Below are positions 19,747 through 30,717 of a stretch of DNA of 64,000 nucleotides, piece by piece. The DNA is from Paulinella micropora (Eukaryota > Cercozoa > Imbricatea > Euglyphida > Paulinellidae), in contig WBZZ01001376.1 of the NCBI GenBank assembly GCA_019918135.1, positions 15,001 to 79,000 on the forward strand. The letters are read 5' to 3'. Position numbers and translations under genes: made by a program. The notes below the pieces were generated by a model. The model did not search any database and had not been told where the DNA came from. It worked only from the letters and a program-made list of their open reading frames with translations. The number at the start of each line of letters is the position of its first letter. Position 1 is the first letter of the stretch.

Positions 19747-19768
19747 GATTTCGTGGATCCACGAAATC
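19747..19768. repeat. 22-bp perfect palindrome
   Basis: GATTTCGTG-GATC-CACGAAATC is a perfect inverted repeat. It lies just outside the large palindromic junction and could be a recombinase or replication-protein site. Confidence 0.7.
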
Positions 19769-19780
19769 ACAACTAATTTC

Positions 19781-20700
19781 ACTTTTTTGTGTGTATCCCC
19801 CCAACCTCCCCGCCACTCACTTCGTGAGTGTCCGCCCCCCCCCCTTCCCCCCATTTTGTTCTGTGATCATTTATGTATTCGCGACTTGTCCAACCGCAAA
19901 GTATTAAACAAGCCTTAAAAATATGAAAAACCAATCTTTGACATATAGAAAACATACATAGAAAACAAAAAAGTGTCAAATGTTTAACATAAATTTTTCT
20001 AACTGAGCACATTAAGAGAGATTTTGACGAAAGGACACATAAACCATATACACGCAGTTTATATATATTTTTATGAAATAAAATATGGTTTATGTGTCCT
20101 TTCGTCAAAATCTCTCTTAATGTGCTCAGTTAGAAAAATTTATGTTAAACATTTGACACTTTTTTGTTTTCTATGTATGTTTTCTATATGTCAACTATTG
20201 GTTTTTCATATATATATATACATATATGCATTCGCGACTTGTCCAACCGCAAAGTATTAAACAAGCCTTAAAAACATAAAAAACCAACATTTGACATATA
20301 GAAAACACATACATAGAAACAAAAAAGTGTCAAATGTTTAACATAAATTTTATCTAACTAAGCACATCAAGAGAGATTTTGACGAAAAGACACATAAACC
20401 ATATTTCTATTTCATAAAAATATATATAAACTGCGTGTATATGTGTCTTTTCGTCAAAATCTCTCTTAATGTGCTTAGTTAGATAAATTTATGTTAAACA
20501 TTTGAAACTTTTTTGTTTTCTATGTATGTTTTCTATATGTCAAATGTTAGTTTTTTATGTTTTTAAGGCTTGTTTAATACTTTGCGGTTGGACAAGTCGC
20601 GAATACATAAATGATCACACCCCAAAAAAATGGGGGGGAAGGGGGGCGGACACTCACGAAGTGAGTGGCGGGGGGTTAGGGGGAAATACACACAAAAGTA
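19781..20700. repeat. double palindrome, telomere-to-telomere junction
   Basis: The outer ends (TTTGTGTGTAT at 19,786 and ATACACACAAAA at 20,686, then a C/G-run block with CACTTCGTGAGTG and ATTCGCGACTTGTCC) are inverted copies of each other. Inside lie two palindromes. Palindrome 1 has arms 19,921-20,049 and 20,083-20,210; palindrome 2 has arms of about 170 bases within 20,230-20,604. Their unpaired apices (ACACGCAG... at 20,050 and ...CTGCGTGT at 20,431) are reverse complements, that is, in flip and flop orientation. This is what two opened hairpin telomeres joined end to end would look like. The sequence is seen directly; the telomere role is inference. Confidence 0.8.
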
Positions 20701-21219
20701 AAATAAAGTTGCTTTTTGCTTAATATACAATGCCATGAGTGAGTATAAGAGCAGGTGGCGTGAGAATCTAAGAGCAAACAAAAGGATGAATATAAGAGCA
20801 GGGCGAGTGAGAATATCTTCTCCTATTAGTGGCCAACCCCATGGTCGGCCACGTCCAAGTAGATTTTTTAAAGGTTGGACACTTTTTTAGTATTAAATTT
20901 CAATATTTATTATATAATTCTTCTTCGTATTACACATTTTTTATATTGTCCAACCTGTCCAACCTTTTATTTAAAAAAAGTAAAATTTTTTTCCTCTCCC
21001 CTTTTTATCATACCCCCTCTTATATAATTTTTTAAAAAAAGGGTCGGACTCGGACAACCCTGGACACTATTAATACTAAGACGATTTTTTCTCTCTCGGT
21101 TGCTTAATAACTCTCACAGCCGTCCAAGTCGCTACAACGGCGTTTTTGCGTTTTTGAAGACGGGTGGATTTTCTATTTAAAATAAATAAAATAATATAAT
21201 TATATATATAAGAGACATA
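20701..21219. other. non-coding AT-rich stretch next to telomere junction
   Basis: No convincing gene. It contains GTGGCCAACCCCATGGTCGGCCAC (given here in parts: TGGCCAACC, CATGG, GGTCGGCCA) near 20,830-20,852, a palindrome-like site, and an AT-rich leader (AATTATATATATAAG) just before the start codon at 21,220. Confidence 0.4.
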
Positions 21220-21447
21220 ATGCCAAGGACACCTCAATTCACTAAGGAAGAAATCGTTCAACGCAGAAGGGAAAGGGCGAAAGCATTTTTGAAGGCTCAT
21301 CCTGATAAGAATAGGGAAAATGCTAAGGCATACTATTATAAGAGCCAAGAGAAAATAAAATTACTGCGGAAGGAGAAATACGAAAAACAAAAAGCGGAAT
21401 TGCTTGAATTAAGGGCTTTTCGTAATAGTATGTTAAACAATATATAA
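21220..21447 (+). CDS. small basic helical protein
   Basis: 75 residues, highly charged (KEEIVQRRRERAKAFLKAHP, DKNRENAKAYYYKSQEKIK). The AHPDKNRENAKAYY pattern resembles the linker found beside HNH or AP2 motifs in viral and phage proteins, but no HNH residues are present, so the function is unknown. A TATATATA-like leader stands directly upstream. It looks whole. Confidence 0.5.
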   Translation: MPRTPQFTKEEIVQRRRERAKAFLKAHPDKNRENAKAYYYKSQEKIKLLRKEKYEKQKAELLELRAFRNSMLNNI

Positions 21448-21542
21448 TTTATTTTATATATAAAAATATATATACTATTATATAAACCATGGACACCTCC
21501 CACCGCCGATCGTATTGGACACATTAAGACTTACAACTTCAT

Positions 21543-21995
21543 TTGGTTTACGTGAATGGAAATTACTTTTTAAATCTAGTTAATGTCGTTTCATTTATAT
21601 CACCCGATGGAAAGTGGAACACGGCCGACTGGAAACTTGTGAAACATATAGAAAAAGGGGCGGAACAATATTGTTGTTGCTCACACGAGATTACAAAAAA
21701 CTACATCATAAAAAATGTAAAAAACGGGAGCGAAATAGTGCTAGGCTCTGAATGTATCAAGCGGTTTGAAAACGACAAAATGAACGAAGACCTGTCATTG
21801 CTCATCCGCACCATTGACAATCCAAACATTAAATTTTGCTGTTATGGTAATAGGGCAATTCCAAAAAAAGTCGTGGAAAAGTATCCAAATAGGGACAAGT
21901 ATTATCACAAAGCCTGCTTAATAAATAGATTGAAGTATTGCGAACATTGCGGACAATACAAAGGATTTATCCAATGCGGGTGCTTGAATAAGTAA
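21543..21995 (+). CDS. Cys-rich zinc-binding-like protein
   Basis: 150 residues. It contains YCCCSHEITKNYIIKN followed by GSECIKRFEND, then CCYGNRAIPKK and, at the C-terminus, KACLINRLKYCEHCGQYKGFIQCGC. The pattern SHEI...NG...LGSECIKRF recalls small zinc proteins of giant viruses that carry an inclusion of this kind, but I cannot name the family. It lies directly upstream of the primase-helicase region, which suggests a role in replication or regulation. Confidence 0.55.
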   Translation: MVYVNGNYFLNLVNVVSFISPDGKWNTADWKLVKHIEKGAEQYCCCSHEITKNYIIKNVKNGSEIVLGSECIKRFENDKMNEDLSLLIRTIDNPNIKFCCYGNRAIPKKVVEKYPNRDKYYHKACLINRLKYCEHCGQYKGFIQCGCLNK

Positions 21996-22137
21996 GAAAA
22001 GAAAGAAGTCGTTTTTTTTGTCATAACGATATATAAAAAATTATAATTACCTATTAAGGACTACATCATACATGGATATACGGATATATAGAATAATTAA
22101 TTTATTTTTATATAAAAAATCCGAGCGACTATATAAT

Positions 22138-24534
22138 ATGACCGCGCCGACACTGACCAAATTGAATGGACAATGGTATTGGAAACAAGAAGAAGCACTG
22201 AGAGATAAACCACTTGATGCGGTTCTTATCAAGTGAGGGAATAAACAATTTACCACTATGCCGTGCCAAGAGGATTTCATTGAATTGATTGAAAAAACGC
22301 CCGATGACCAAAAGCAATACTATGAAGTATTAATGGAAAACAAACCCCAACGAATGTTTGCCGACATTGATGGCGATGAATTATCAATCTTACGCGAAAA
22401 AATGTATGAGCGGTGGAACGCGCTTATGGAAAATGTATTTGCTAATATGGGTTTGAAGTATAATCCCAAAAAAGCCAAATACTTGGACGCGAGCAAGAAT
22501 GGTAAAATGTCGTGCCATTTTTCTTATGATAACGGCTTGGTGTTTAAAAATTGCGAAACGCAAAAAGAATTTTGAAAGTATGTTGAAGTGGTGATTGAAA
22601 AAGATTATCCCGACCTTTGCTTCACATTTGAACGAGCCGACAAGAATATTGAATTGCAAACCATACTTGATATTTCTGTGTATAACAAAAACAGGGCTTT
22701 CCGCACTATCTACTCTCATAAAGAGGACAGCGACCGCGTTTTGCTTCCGTATTCATACACCCCAAAAACAAACACCTTGAAACTGCTACAAGATGTGAAA
22801 ATTGACGATTATCTGATTATGCGCCCCGATGACAATACATTTTACGACGTCAAAATTCCCGAATATACAACTTTGAAGCGATAATATCAACATATTACAT
22901 TGGACGAAATACGCGAAATTATACTCAGCAAAATACCAAAGGTAGAAATTGTTGAAATAAAGCAGAGAATGTTTGTTTTAAAAACCATAGGGACACGAGT
23001 ATGTATTATAAACGGAGAAGAAAATAAAAGCGACAATTGCTATGTGGTGTGGAGAAGAGACGGGCTGTATTTCTACTGCCACGATAGCAGTTGCGAGGGT
23101 AAAGGCATGAAAATTCACGAATTATCACCCCCTATCGTCCGTAATATCAACACGATTGATGACCTGCGCCGACTCGCCAGCGAGTGTAATAGTTTAGAAA
23201 AATTCAAAGAATTGATAGACACTGCTTTGGCCTGGATGAATGACTCATACACTTTTGCTAATTTAGCCAAGCCCGCTATAATTGAAGAATATGTTGATTC
23301 AAAAGGCAAAAAGGTATTCCGCTACAAGACATAATCAGCAATGGAATCATTCTTCAAAAACAAAAGAGTAAAGACCAATCTATCAAAGGAGGACTGGATA
23401 GCGCTAGGTAAAAACCCCGCCAAATTGAACGTTGTTGATTTGTATAAAATATGGACTACACACCCGAGAAGACGCGAAGTAAATGACGTAATCTTTGACC
23501 CCAAGGCATACATTGATAACGACAAACAAGGGTTTTATAACTTGTTTAAGGTTTCGAAATTCCAGCGGATACATTAGGAGACGTGAAATCATTCACGGCA
23601 GAAGAAGAAAAAAATGAAGCATTCTTTCAACATATCCTAAACAGATGGTGCGGGGGAAGGCAGGACATATATAAAAAGGTGCTTGATATGTTTGCGAGCA
23701 TTTACCAAAAGCCGTGGCAAAAACTACACTTATCATTAGTTTTGACAAGCACTGAACGAGCAGGTAAGGGTATTATTCTTGAAATATTCAAAGACATAAT
23801 AGGTGCCGATTATTACTTCCAGCCGTCCGACGTTAGAGAAATATTAGGCGATTTCAATGCTCAACTCGCAAAAGCAATCGTAGTATTTATGGACGAATGG
23901 TTTGGGGTGGTGATAAAGAACGAGCGGAAACAATTAAGAAACTCTTATCAGAAAACACGCTCACTCTTAAACAAAAATATTTACCAAATCTAACATTAGA
24001 AAATATGTTTTTCTAGTCCTTGCTTCAAACGAAGAATGGGTAGTGCCAGCGGGCACCACAGAGGAACGATGGCTTGTCCTTGAAGTTTCTGATGAACTGG
24101 CACTCATGAAAACAGACGAAAAGAGAAAAGTGATTGCAGATATCAGATCTATTGACAGGCAACGACTGGCAAAGTTTCTTCTTGAACGAGACCTTAGCAA
24201 GTTTAACGACCGCGAAACAATCATTACGAAGGGGCTACGAGAACAAAAAGTGAAATCTCTTTCAAAGTTGAGAAAGTGGTGGTTAGATTTCTTGAACTTG
24301 GGATATATTACAAACCAATTTCCAGGAATTCGTTTTGGTGAAGAAGTTTCAAAAGAAGAATTGTATGATGTGTATAAAGCAAATGCGAATGACCCGCACA
24401 CTTCGCGGGTTAGTTTCTGGACTAATCTTAGAAAACTGATGCCAAATATGGTAGAAAAGATGAAAAGGATGGAAGCAGGCTCGCGAGTTAGATACGTGGA
24501 TTTACCAACATTAGAAGAATGTAAAAATCAATGA
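22138..24534 (+). pseudogene. primase-SF3 helicase (D5/UL52-like), broken copy
   Basis: Replication protein of the virophage/Polinton-like virus and giant virus type. The primase part shows MFADIDGD (acidic metal-binding pair), GKMSCHFSYDN and ILDISVYNKNRAFRTIYSHK, the order of archaeo-eukaryotic primases. A zinc-like VWRRDGLYFYCHDSSC follows. The helicase part shows Walker A in TSTERAGKGIILEIF, Walker B in VVFMDEWF and the downstream SNEEWVVPAGTTEERWLVLEVS, typical of superfamily 3. The span of about 800 codons fits a fused protein. It is broken, with about five breaks. In a normal genome this enzyme would unwind and prime DNA for replication. Confidence 0.85.
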
Positions 24535-24640
24535 AAGGTTATTTATGGTGATAATGAATGGGCTTTTGACGATGACGACGACGATGACGATGAATAAACA
24601 ATATAAAAAACTGATTTTTTTTGTTATGCTTATATATAGC

Positions 24641-25195
24641 ATGTCTACAAAAAAATATTATCTAAGTCAAATAGAAAAATGGACTCATTTAAGTAGCGAC
24701 ATAAAACTGCCAACAAGCAAATCGCTCAAACCTGAAATTATCGCATTTTACGAAAAATACCGACCCGAACAACCTCCGCAGGGTGATAATGTTGAAGTTG
24801 TATTACCCTCTGTTGATACATTGAAGAAGGTAGTTTGTAATAAGATAGAAGAATTTACGCCCTTTAAAGAAAGTGATTTGAGTGCTGGTATCACCGAAAT
24901 CAAGGCCAACGTAGGAGAAGAATTGGCAAAAAAAGAATTACCAGTTTTAGAAGCATCCACACCAACGAAGGAAAAGAAAACGCCGATTAAAGCAAAGCGG
25001 AATCCGCCCGAGAACGGGTATAGTTGCTATGAAATAATAATGGCACATTTGAAAGTATCAAAAGACCCGTTTAATTTCTTGTATATGAAAGTTGAAGACC
25101 GCACCATAATGCAGGAGGATATGAAGAAATGGCACGAGAGTAGATATGCTCACATACCACCAGACCAACGCCTATTCTTAAATATGGTAAGTTAG
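24641..25195 (+). CDS. hypothetical protein related to 8315-8737
   Basis: About 184 residues from MSTKKYYLSQIEKW. The first 100 residues match the N-terminal part of the protein at 8315-8737 (IEKW, EIIAFYEKYRP, NVEVVLPSVDTLKK, GITEIKANVGEE), so the two sides of the telomere junction share this family. The C-terminal half is different and carries a CYEIIMAHLKVSKDPFNFLYMKVEDR stretch. Function unknown. The start was chosen because it aligns with the relative and follows a TATATATAGC leader. Confidence 0.55.
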   Translation: MSTKKYYLSQIEKWTHLSSDIKLPTSKSLKPEIIAFYEKYRPEQPPQGDNVEVVLPSVDTLKKVVCNKIEEFTPFKESDLSAGITEIKANVGEELAKKELPVLEASTPTKEKKTPIKAKRNPPENGYSCYEIIMAHLKVSKDPFNFLYMKVEDRTIMQEDMKKWHESRYAHIPPDQRLFLNMVS

Positions 25196-25274
25196 ATTAT
25201 AAGACATTTTTCCGCGATGTTTTATCTCAACACGAGGGCAAACTCACTACATTAAAAGATATGTATGACAGGTT

Positions 25275-25910
25275 TCATGTGTAAGCGGCGGTTAGTGCTA
25301 TTAGTATGTCTCTCATCACATTAATATTAAAATATGATGGTTTAAAAGATACATAATCCGCAGATGCAGTTTTATAATATACTTCCAATGTTATTGGAGC
25401 ATCAGTCGCATATGTTAATAAAACCTCATTAGTCGTATTTCCAGAAATTCGTATTGTTGTATTATTGGTGGTGTCCGCGGGATTTGGACAAGTCATTAAC
25501 CATATCATTTTCATTTGAACTCCAAATCTTTGAATTAGCCACACACAATCAAAAGACTTATACTCAATGGCGGTTGTATAATTTAGCACTTCGCTGTAAA
25601 AGTCATCAACATTTGTTCCGTCCGTTTTATGAAACCAGAACTGAAAAGTTCCTATTCCAGTCGGGGCGGGCAAATTCAAAGACCCGCGAAAAGATACTTT
25701 AATAAAATAACCATATCCCAGATTTGATATTGTTTTGCTACCATATCCGCCCGTGCAAAGAGTAGTGAATGTAGAACTTTCCATCCACGACCTAAGATCA
25801 AGACCAACATACGCATTTTGAATGTTTCTTGTTAATGTCGGGGTAGCAGTGACGACAATAGTTTTAGTATCTATTGACTGCTGTTCTTGCGATCGGCCGA
25901 ATATATTCAT
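25275..25910 (-). CDS. beta-rich structural-like protein
   Basis: 211 residues from MNIFGRSQEQQS; the start MN(I/L)FG is also that of the fibre-like protein at 15,234-16,469. Strongly beta-rich, with GYGYFIKVSFRGSLNLP, GTFQFWFHK and ITLEVYYKTASADYVSF. It probably is a capsid-surface or fibre-associated protein, judged from composition and from lying back to back with the long fibre gene. I see no named domain. It looks whole. Confidence 0.5.
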   Translation of the reverse strand: MNIFGRSQEQQSIDTKTIVVTATPTLTRNIQNAYVGLDLRSWMESSTFTTLCTGGYGSKTISNLGYGYFIKVSFRGSLNLPAPTGIGTFQFWFHKTDGTNVDDFYSEVLNYTTAIEYKSFDCVWLIQRFGVQMKMIWLMTCPNPADTTNNTTIRISGNTTNEVLLTYATDAPITLEVYYKTASADYVSFKPSYFNINVMRDILIALTAAYT

Positions 25911-25957
25911 ATTTTTTAAACTATATATTCTACGATATAAAATTATTCTATTAAAAT

Positions 25958-28900
25958 ATGAACCATCTGGGCAATCCATGGACATATCATTTTTATGGCT
26001 CTGTCATAGTGGATGAGAATTTAGAAATTGATGGAGTATTATATGGCGATCATATTGAAGCAAATTCAATACAAGCAAGGACTGACGACATAACAATATC
26101 ATCGCGAAATAATAACTCCTCTTTGTTGATATCTGATACTGGTTATGTGTCAATTAATAACGAATACGATTTACCAATAGCGGACGGCACGGCGAACCAA
26201 GTATTAAAAACATATGGGTTGGGCAATACTTCATTTGCTACATTAACCTCAATTAATATAAGCGACTTTGAATTAGATAAATTGACGGATGTAACAATAA
26301 CAGGCACACCCAACAGCAATCAATTGCTTATTTATAGCACAGGGCAATGGAGAAACACAACATCACCCTTTCTGAGATTAGATGGTGCTTTCAATATGAC
26401 GGGAAAATTAAATATGGGAGGGCAAAGTATAACAAATGTTAATCTTGTTAATGATGTAGATGTTTCTGTTCTTGATACTTCGGTGGTTAAACTAACAGGA
26501 GACCAAACAATAACGGGGAATAAAAATTTCGTGGATAAAATATCAACATGGTATGGGAAACCGATAATCATAGGTAGAGCAACAAAGGGAAATGGTGCTA
26601 CTGGTGGATTGGAATTGTATGGTAATTATGGCGACCGAACTGGTGGTGCGCATATGCAAGCAATTACATCACAAGACAATTATCCTACTTTTTCGTTAGT
26701 CAATTTAGGGCATGGTAGTGTAAGTATGGCTTTTGATGCTTATATGGATTCTAACGGATGGGAATCTAGTTATGTGAGTTCAAGTTTTGCGATCGCCAAA
26801 GTTAATGATAAATTTAGAATTTTATATGGTGTTGGGAGTAACATTGGGGATGTTGTTCCATGGGACACCGCTCTGGAAATCGACACAGCAGGTTCATTAA
26901 CCGCGAAAGCAATAACGGCGAGTGGATTAATAACGGCAAATGCGGGATTAAATATGGGAGGGCAAAGTATAACGAATGTTAATTTGGTTGATGGTGTTGA
27001 TGTTTCTGTTCTTGATACTTCAGTGGTTAAACTAACAGGAGACCAGACCATAGCAGGAATTAAAACATTTAGCAGTATAATAAATGCGAGTGCGGGGATT
27101 GATATGAAAAGCCAAAGCACAACAAATGTAAATCTTGTTGATGGCGTGGATGTTTCTGTCCTTGATACTTCGGTGGTTAAACTAACAGGAGACCAGACCA
27201 TAGCAGGGAATAAAAAATTTACGTCAACTTTAGAAGTAAGTGGTTCGTCCAATCCTACTTCTTTTGATGGTATTGGCATAGCCTTTGATACAAAAATAGG
27301 AATGATTGCAGCACAAAAAACAGCAACAGCGACTTGGTATCCGATACAAATAACTGGTTCGTATGTAGAGTTATATTCAGGTAATACTTTAATTATAACC
27401 GCAACTGGAACAACATTAAGTTTGAATAACAACAAAATAACAAACTTAGCCGACCCTTCCGCTTCAACAGATGGAGCAAATAAAAGTTATGTTGATACAA
27501 AAGACGGGCAAATGTGAAACTAACAGGAAACCAAACCATAGCAGGAATTAAGACATACAGCAGTGGTGTTGAAATAACGGGAAATTCAATCAATTCAACA
27601 ACAAAGGGCACATTTATCGTTTTCAATTCTACCAGTAATAATATCGGATCTATTGCTAGTTTGGATATGATATGAACACGGCAACATATTACAACTTTGA
27701 AATTTCTGCGAAAAAAATAAGTTTTATTATTGATGGGACGATTGTTTCGTGGTTTAATGCTACTGGCTTAGATTGTAATAGTAGTAGGAATGTTAATCTA
27801 GGAGCACCACAAAATGCGAATGAAGCGGTAAATAGACAATATCTGGATGACAATTGTGTGAAACTAACAGGAGACCAAACAATAACAGGAATTAAAAGAT
27901 TCAACGGGACAAGCACTGTGATAAAATATCTAACTTTAACGCAAACGGCGGATTTTAATAATCAAGTTATCATTAATGATGGAAATATAACATATAATGG
28001 GGCGAGGATATTAAACCAAAATGGAGGAGATGTATTCTTTTCACAGACATCCGGTGATTATCAATATTTCTTATTTACTCTAAATACCGCTACAAGTGGA
28101 ACCGCAGACCAAAGGGGTTATGTATTCACGAATGTAGCATTTGATGTAAAAGGGGCGGGACTTTATATTTCAAAAATTTTGGACAATAAAAGTGCTTCGT
28201 CTGACATTGTCCGTTTTAACAATGTTGGGGGTATGCGATTTTATGGTTCTTTGGATATGAATTCAAACAACATAACAAGTGCTGGAACAATTACTTCAAC
28301 CGCAGGAATAACTACGACAACATTAACAACGAGCGACAAAATAACAACAGCATCAGGTAAGCCAATCAGCAAATGGGGCTACAGGGGGCTTAGAATTATA
28401 CGGGACGGCTTCAAATATCGGAGGGGCACACTTACAAGCAATAACAACGGCGGATGCTTATCCAACATTTCAATTATTGAACTGGGCACACGACAATATA
28501 GGCTTAAGTTCTGATGCTTATTATGACGGCGCAAACTGGAAATCAAGTAATGCTGGTTCAAACTTTTAAATATACAAAAACTCAAACAAACTTGCTTTTA
28601 ACTATAAATCAGGAATAACAGCAGGAAGCAATATAACATGGTCTGAGGCGATGAATTTAAGCACTGCGGGATTATTAACAGCAAGTGCTGGGATTACATA
28701 CACTGGCATACTAACGTCAGTAACGAATGCAAGTGGGGCGAAAATAGGAATTCAGGGTCTAACAGACGGAACAAATGCAAAAGGAATATTTCTATGGGAT
28801 ACAAGTTATACCACCAATACAAGTTGGGGAATTTATGCGGCATCTGGCAGAGGTGGAAACACTAGAAGTTTGGCAAATGGTTTGGCCGTTTCTGGAAATG

Positions 28901-29843
28901 ATTTTGCTTCGCATAGTTTTCGTTTTAGGGTTGCTAATGATGCTACGATGGATTTCGTGTGGGAGAATTCAGGGGAGCAACTATTAATGTCATTGAATGG
29001 CGCAAACGGAACTTTATGGACAAAAGGATTGATAACGGCTAGTGCGGGAATTACATATTCTGGGTTGCTAACGACCACAACTAATAATGGAGCGAAAATA
29101 GGAATTCAAGGACAAACAGACTGGACGAATGCGAGAGGAATATTTGTATGGGATACTGCTGATTCAGCATGGGGAATTTAAATGTCTCAGTATGGAGCAA
29201 ATAAAGCATTAAACGGAACAGCACCAGCAGGAGGAGTAGGCGGAGGATTAACTTCTTATGCTTTTAGATTTAGAGTGAATAATTCTTCAATAAGTGGGTT
29301 CAGATGGGAGAATAGTTCAAATACTGCTTTAATGTCTTTGAAAGCAAGCGATGGACAATTATGGGTATTGTCTAATCCAATTCAATATTCAGACAGGAGA
29401 AAAAAAGAAGATATAAAGGAATGCTTAGGCTTAGATTTTATTAATAAGTTAAATCCAGTCTGCTATCGTATGATTGATGATAAAAAAAATGTAGGACTGG
29501 CTTATCAGCACAAGAATTAGAGGACATACTAACATAAATGAATATGCTAGATTTTGGCGGTTTTATAAAAGAAACAATTATGGTTCCGTGTCCAAAGCAA
29601 AGAAAAGAATGCGAATTGAAAGGTGTGAGTGTTAATCCAGAAGATGCTAAATGTGTTGATAGTGGTGATGTCGGTTATGGTATTGGTTATTCCGAGTTTA
29701 TCGCCCCGTTAATTAAGGCCGCACAGGAGTTATCGGAAAAGGTAGTTAATTTAGAAAAAGAAAATAAACTTTTACTTAATATACTACAAGACCAAACCAA
29801 CCAACTTTTTGAAATACGAGCAATCGTTTTCCCTAATGTCTAA
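25958..29843 (+). pseudogene. long tail-fibre-like protein with S74 chaperone end, broken copy
   Basis: A gene of almost 3.9 kb. It starts MNHLGNPWTYHFYGSVIVDENLEIDG..., then carries repeats built on NVNLV(D/N)GVDVSVLDTSVV-KLTGDQTI(A/T)G (near 26,430, 26,980, 27,130) and shorter KLTGDQTITG units further on, as in phage and giant-virus fibres that form triple beta helices. Towards the end, SDRRKKEDIKECLGLDFINKLNPVCYRM is the Peptidase_S74 intramolecular chaperone signature, followed by a leucine-zipper-like VVNLEKENKLLLNIL. Such ends help trimerise the fibre and are then cleaved off. It is broken, with about four breaks. Confidence 0.75.
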
Positions 29844-30189
29844 TAATACAACTAGACTTCACAGACCACCCCCTATTATGGATATGGATGGCGAACTAAC
29901 TCCAGGATTAAAGTCTCGTGTTCTTGAAGCCGAACTAAAGACTGAGGAAAAAAAAGTAGAGCACGAGTTGGAAGATAACTGGAATTGTTGTTGTATTAAA
30001 AACAGACCGACCGACAGCCGACTTATTAAATACTTATTTCAAATGGGTATCATTATTGCCATTATAACCCTTTGTATCGTGAGGCTATCTGAAAAGAACT
30101 TACCTTGTGAGGTTGCTAATACTTATGTCGGTATTTTAACACTATTGATTGGCATCTGCCTTCCATCGCCTTCTAGTTCAAAGAAATGA
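29836..30189 (+). CDS. two-helix membrane protein
   Basis: 117 residues. A cytosolic-looking charged N-terminal half (KTEEKKVEHELEDNWNCCC) leads into two hydrophobic stretches, LFQMGIIIAIITLCIVRL and YVGILTLLIGICLPSP, separated by a short loop with a Cys. A close relative lies at 53,203-53,538, also directly after the S74 fibre gene. It may be a capsid-inner-membrane or host-membrane protein. It looks whole. Its 3' end overlaps that of the convergent Cys-rich gene. Confidence 0.65.
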   Translation: MSNNTTRLHRPPPIMDMDGELTPGLKSRVLEAELKTEEKKVEHELEDNWNCCCIKNRPTDSRLIKYLFQMGIIIAIITLCIVRLSEKNLPCEVANTYVGILTLLIGICLPSPSSSKK

Positions 30190-30471
30190 ACATTCATATA
30201 CTTGAGTTTTATACCACATAGCATCATTTGAGCAAATTAAAGGAATGGCTTCATCAAAACTAACACACCAATCACTCATAGGCTTATACACACATTTAAA
30301 TTTGGATTCAATACCTTGCTTTATACAATAAACACACGCATCTCGTTTTGTTTGATTTGCTCTACTATCAAGTCGCAGGCAGTCCGACCTAGCACAAATC
30401 TCCAACAAGTTGGAGATAACACGAATAGCAATATTAATAACATATATTTAACTCCCGCTTTTTCCCTCTTC
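30178..30471 (-). pseudogene. secreted Cys-rich small protein, probably not whole
   Basis: The clear part (30,178-30,408) reads ...CVYCIKQGIESKFKCVYKPMSDWCVSFDEAIPLICSND..., with regularly spaced Cys residues; a hydrophobic leader-like stretch lies upstream. A relative with a likely signal peptide lies at 52,972-53,214, in the same convergent arrangement to the membrane protein. The WCVSFDEAIPLICSN block is conserved. Probably secreted or luminal with disulfides; function unknown. Confidence 0.5.
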
Positions 30472-30717
30472 TTTAATTATATTATTATAAATTGCTTCTC
30501 GTTGCTTATCTGATAGCGGTAAGCGGTAAAGGATATTTTCAGGTTTTCTAAAAATATTGGGGTTTCTATTCACTAAGTTCTGAGTGATGCGGATTTGGTC
30601 TAGCTCCTTTCCAAATGTTTCCAACTCTTCAAGTTGGTGCTCGTCTTTGCTTTTTTTTTTTTTTAAATCATGTTATACTACGTATAATATAAGATATGTT
30701 ATACTGCGGATAAAAAA
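30472..30717. other. non-coding stretch
   Basis: No convincing gene. A T run near 30,650-30,664 is followed by two TGTTATACT(A/G)CG motifs (30,670 and 30,696) spaced 26 bases apart upstream of the start at 30,718, which may be a promoter-proximal direct repeat. Confidence 0.4.

Noticed and set aside
26332-27916. Long - strand frames opposite the fibre repeats.
   Set aside because: They follow the repeat structure of the + strand and have no independent features.
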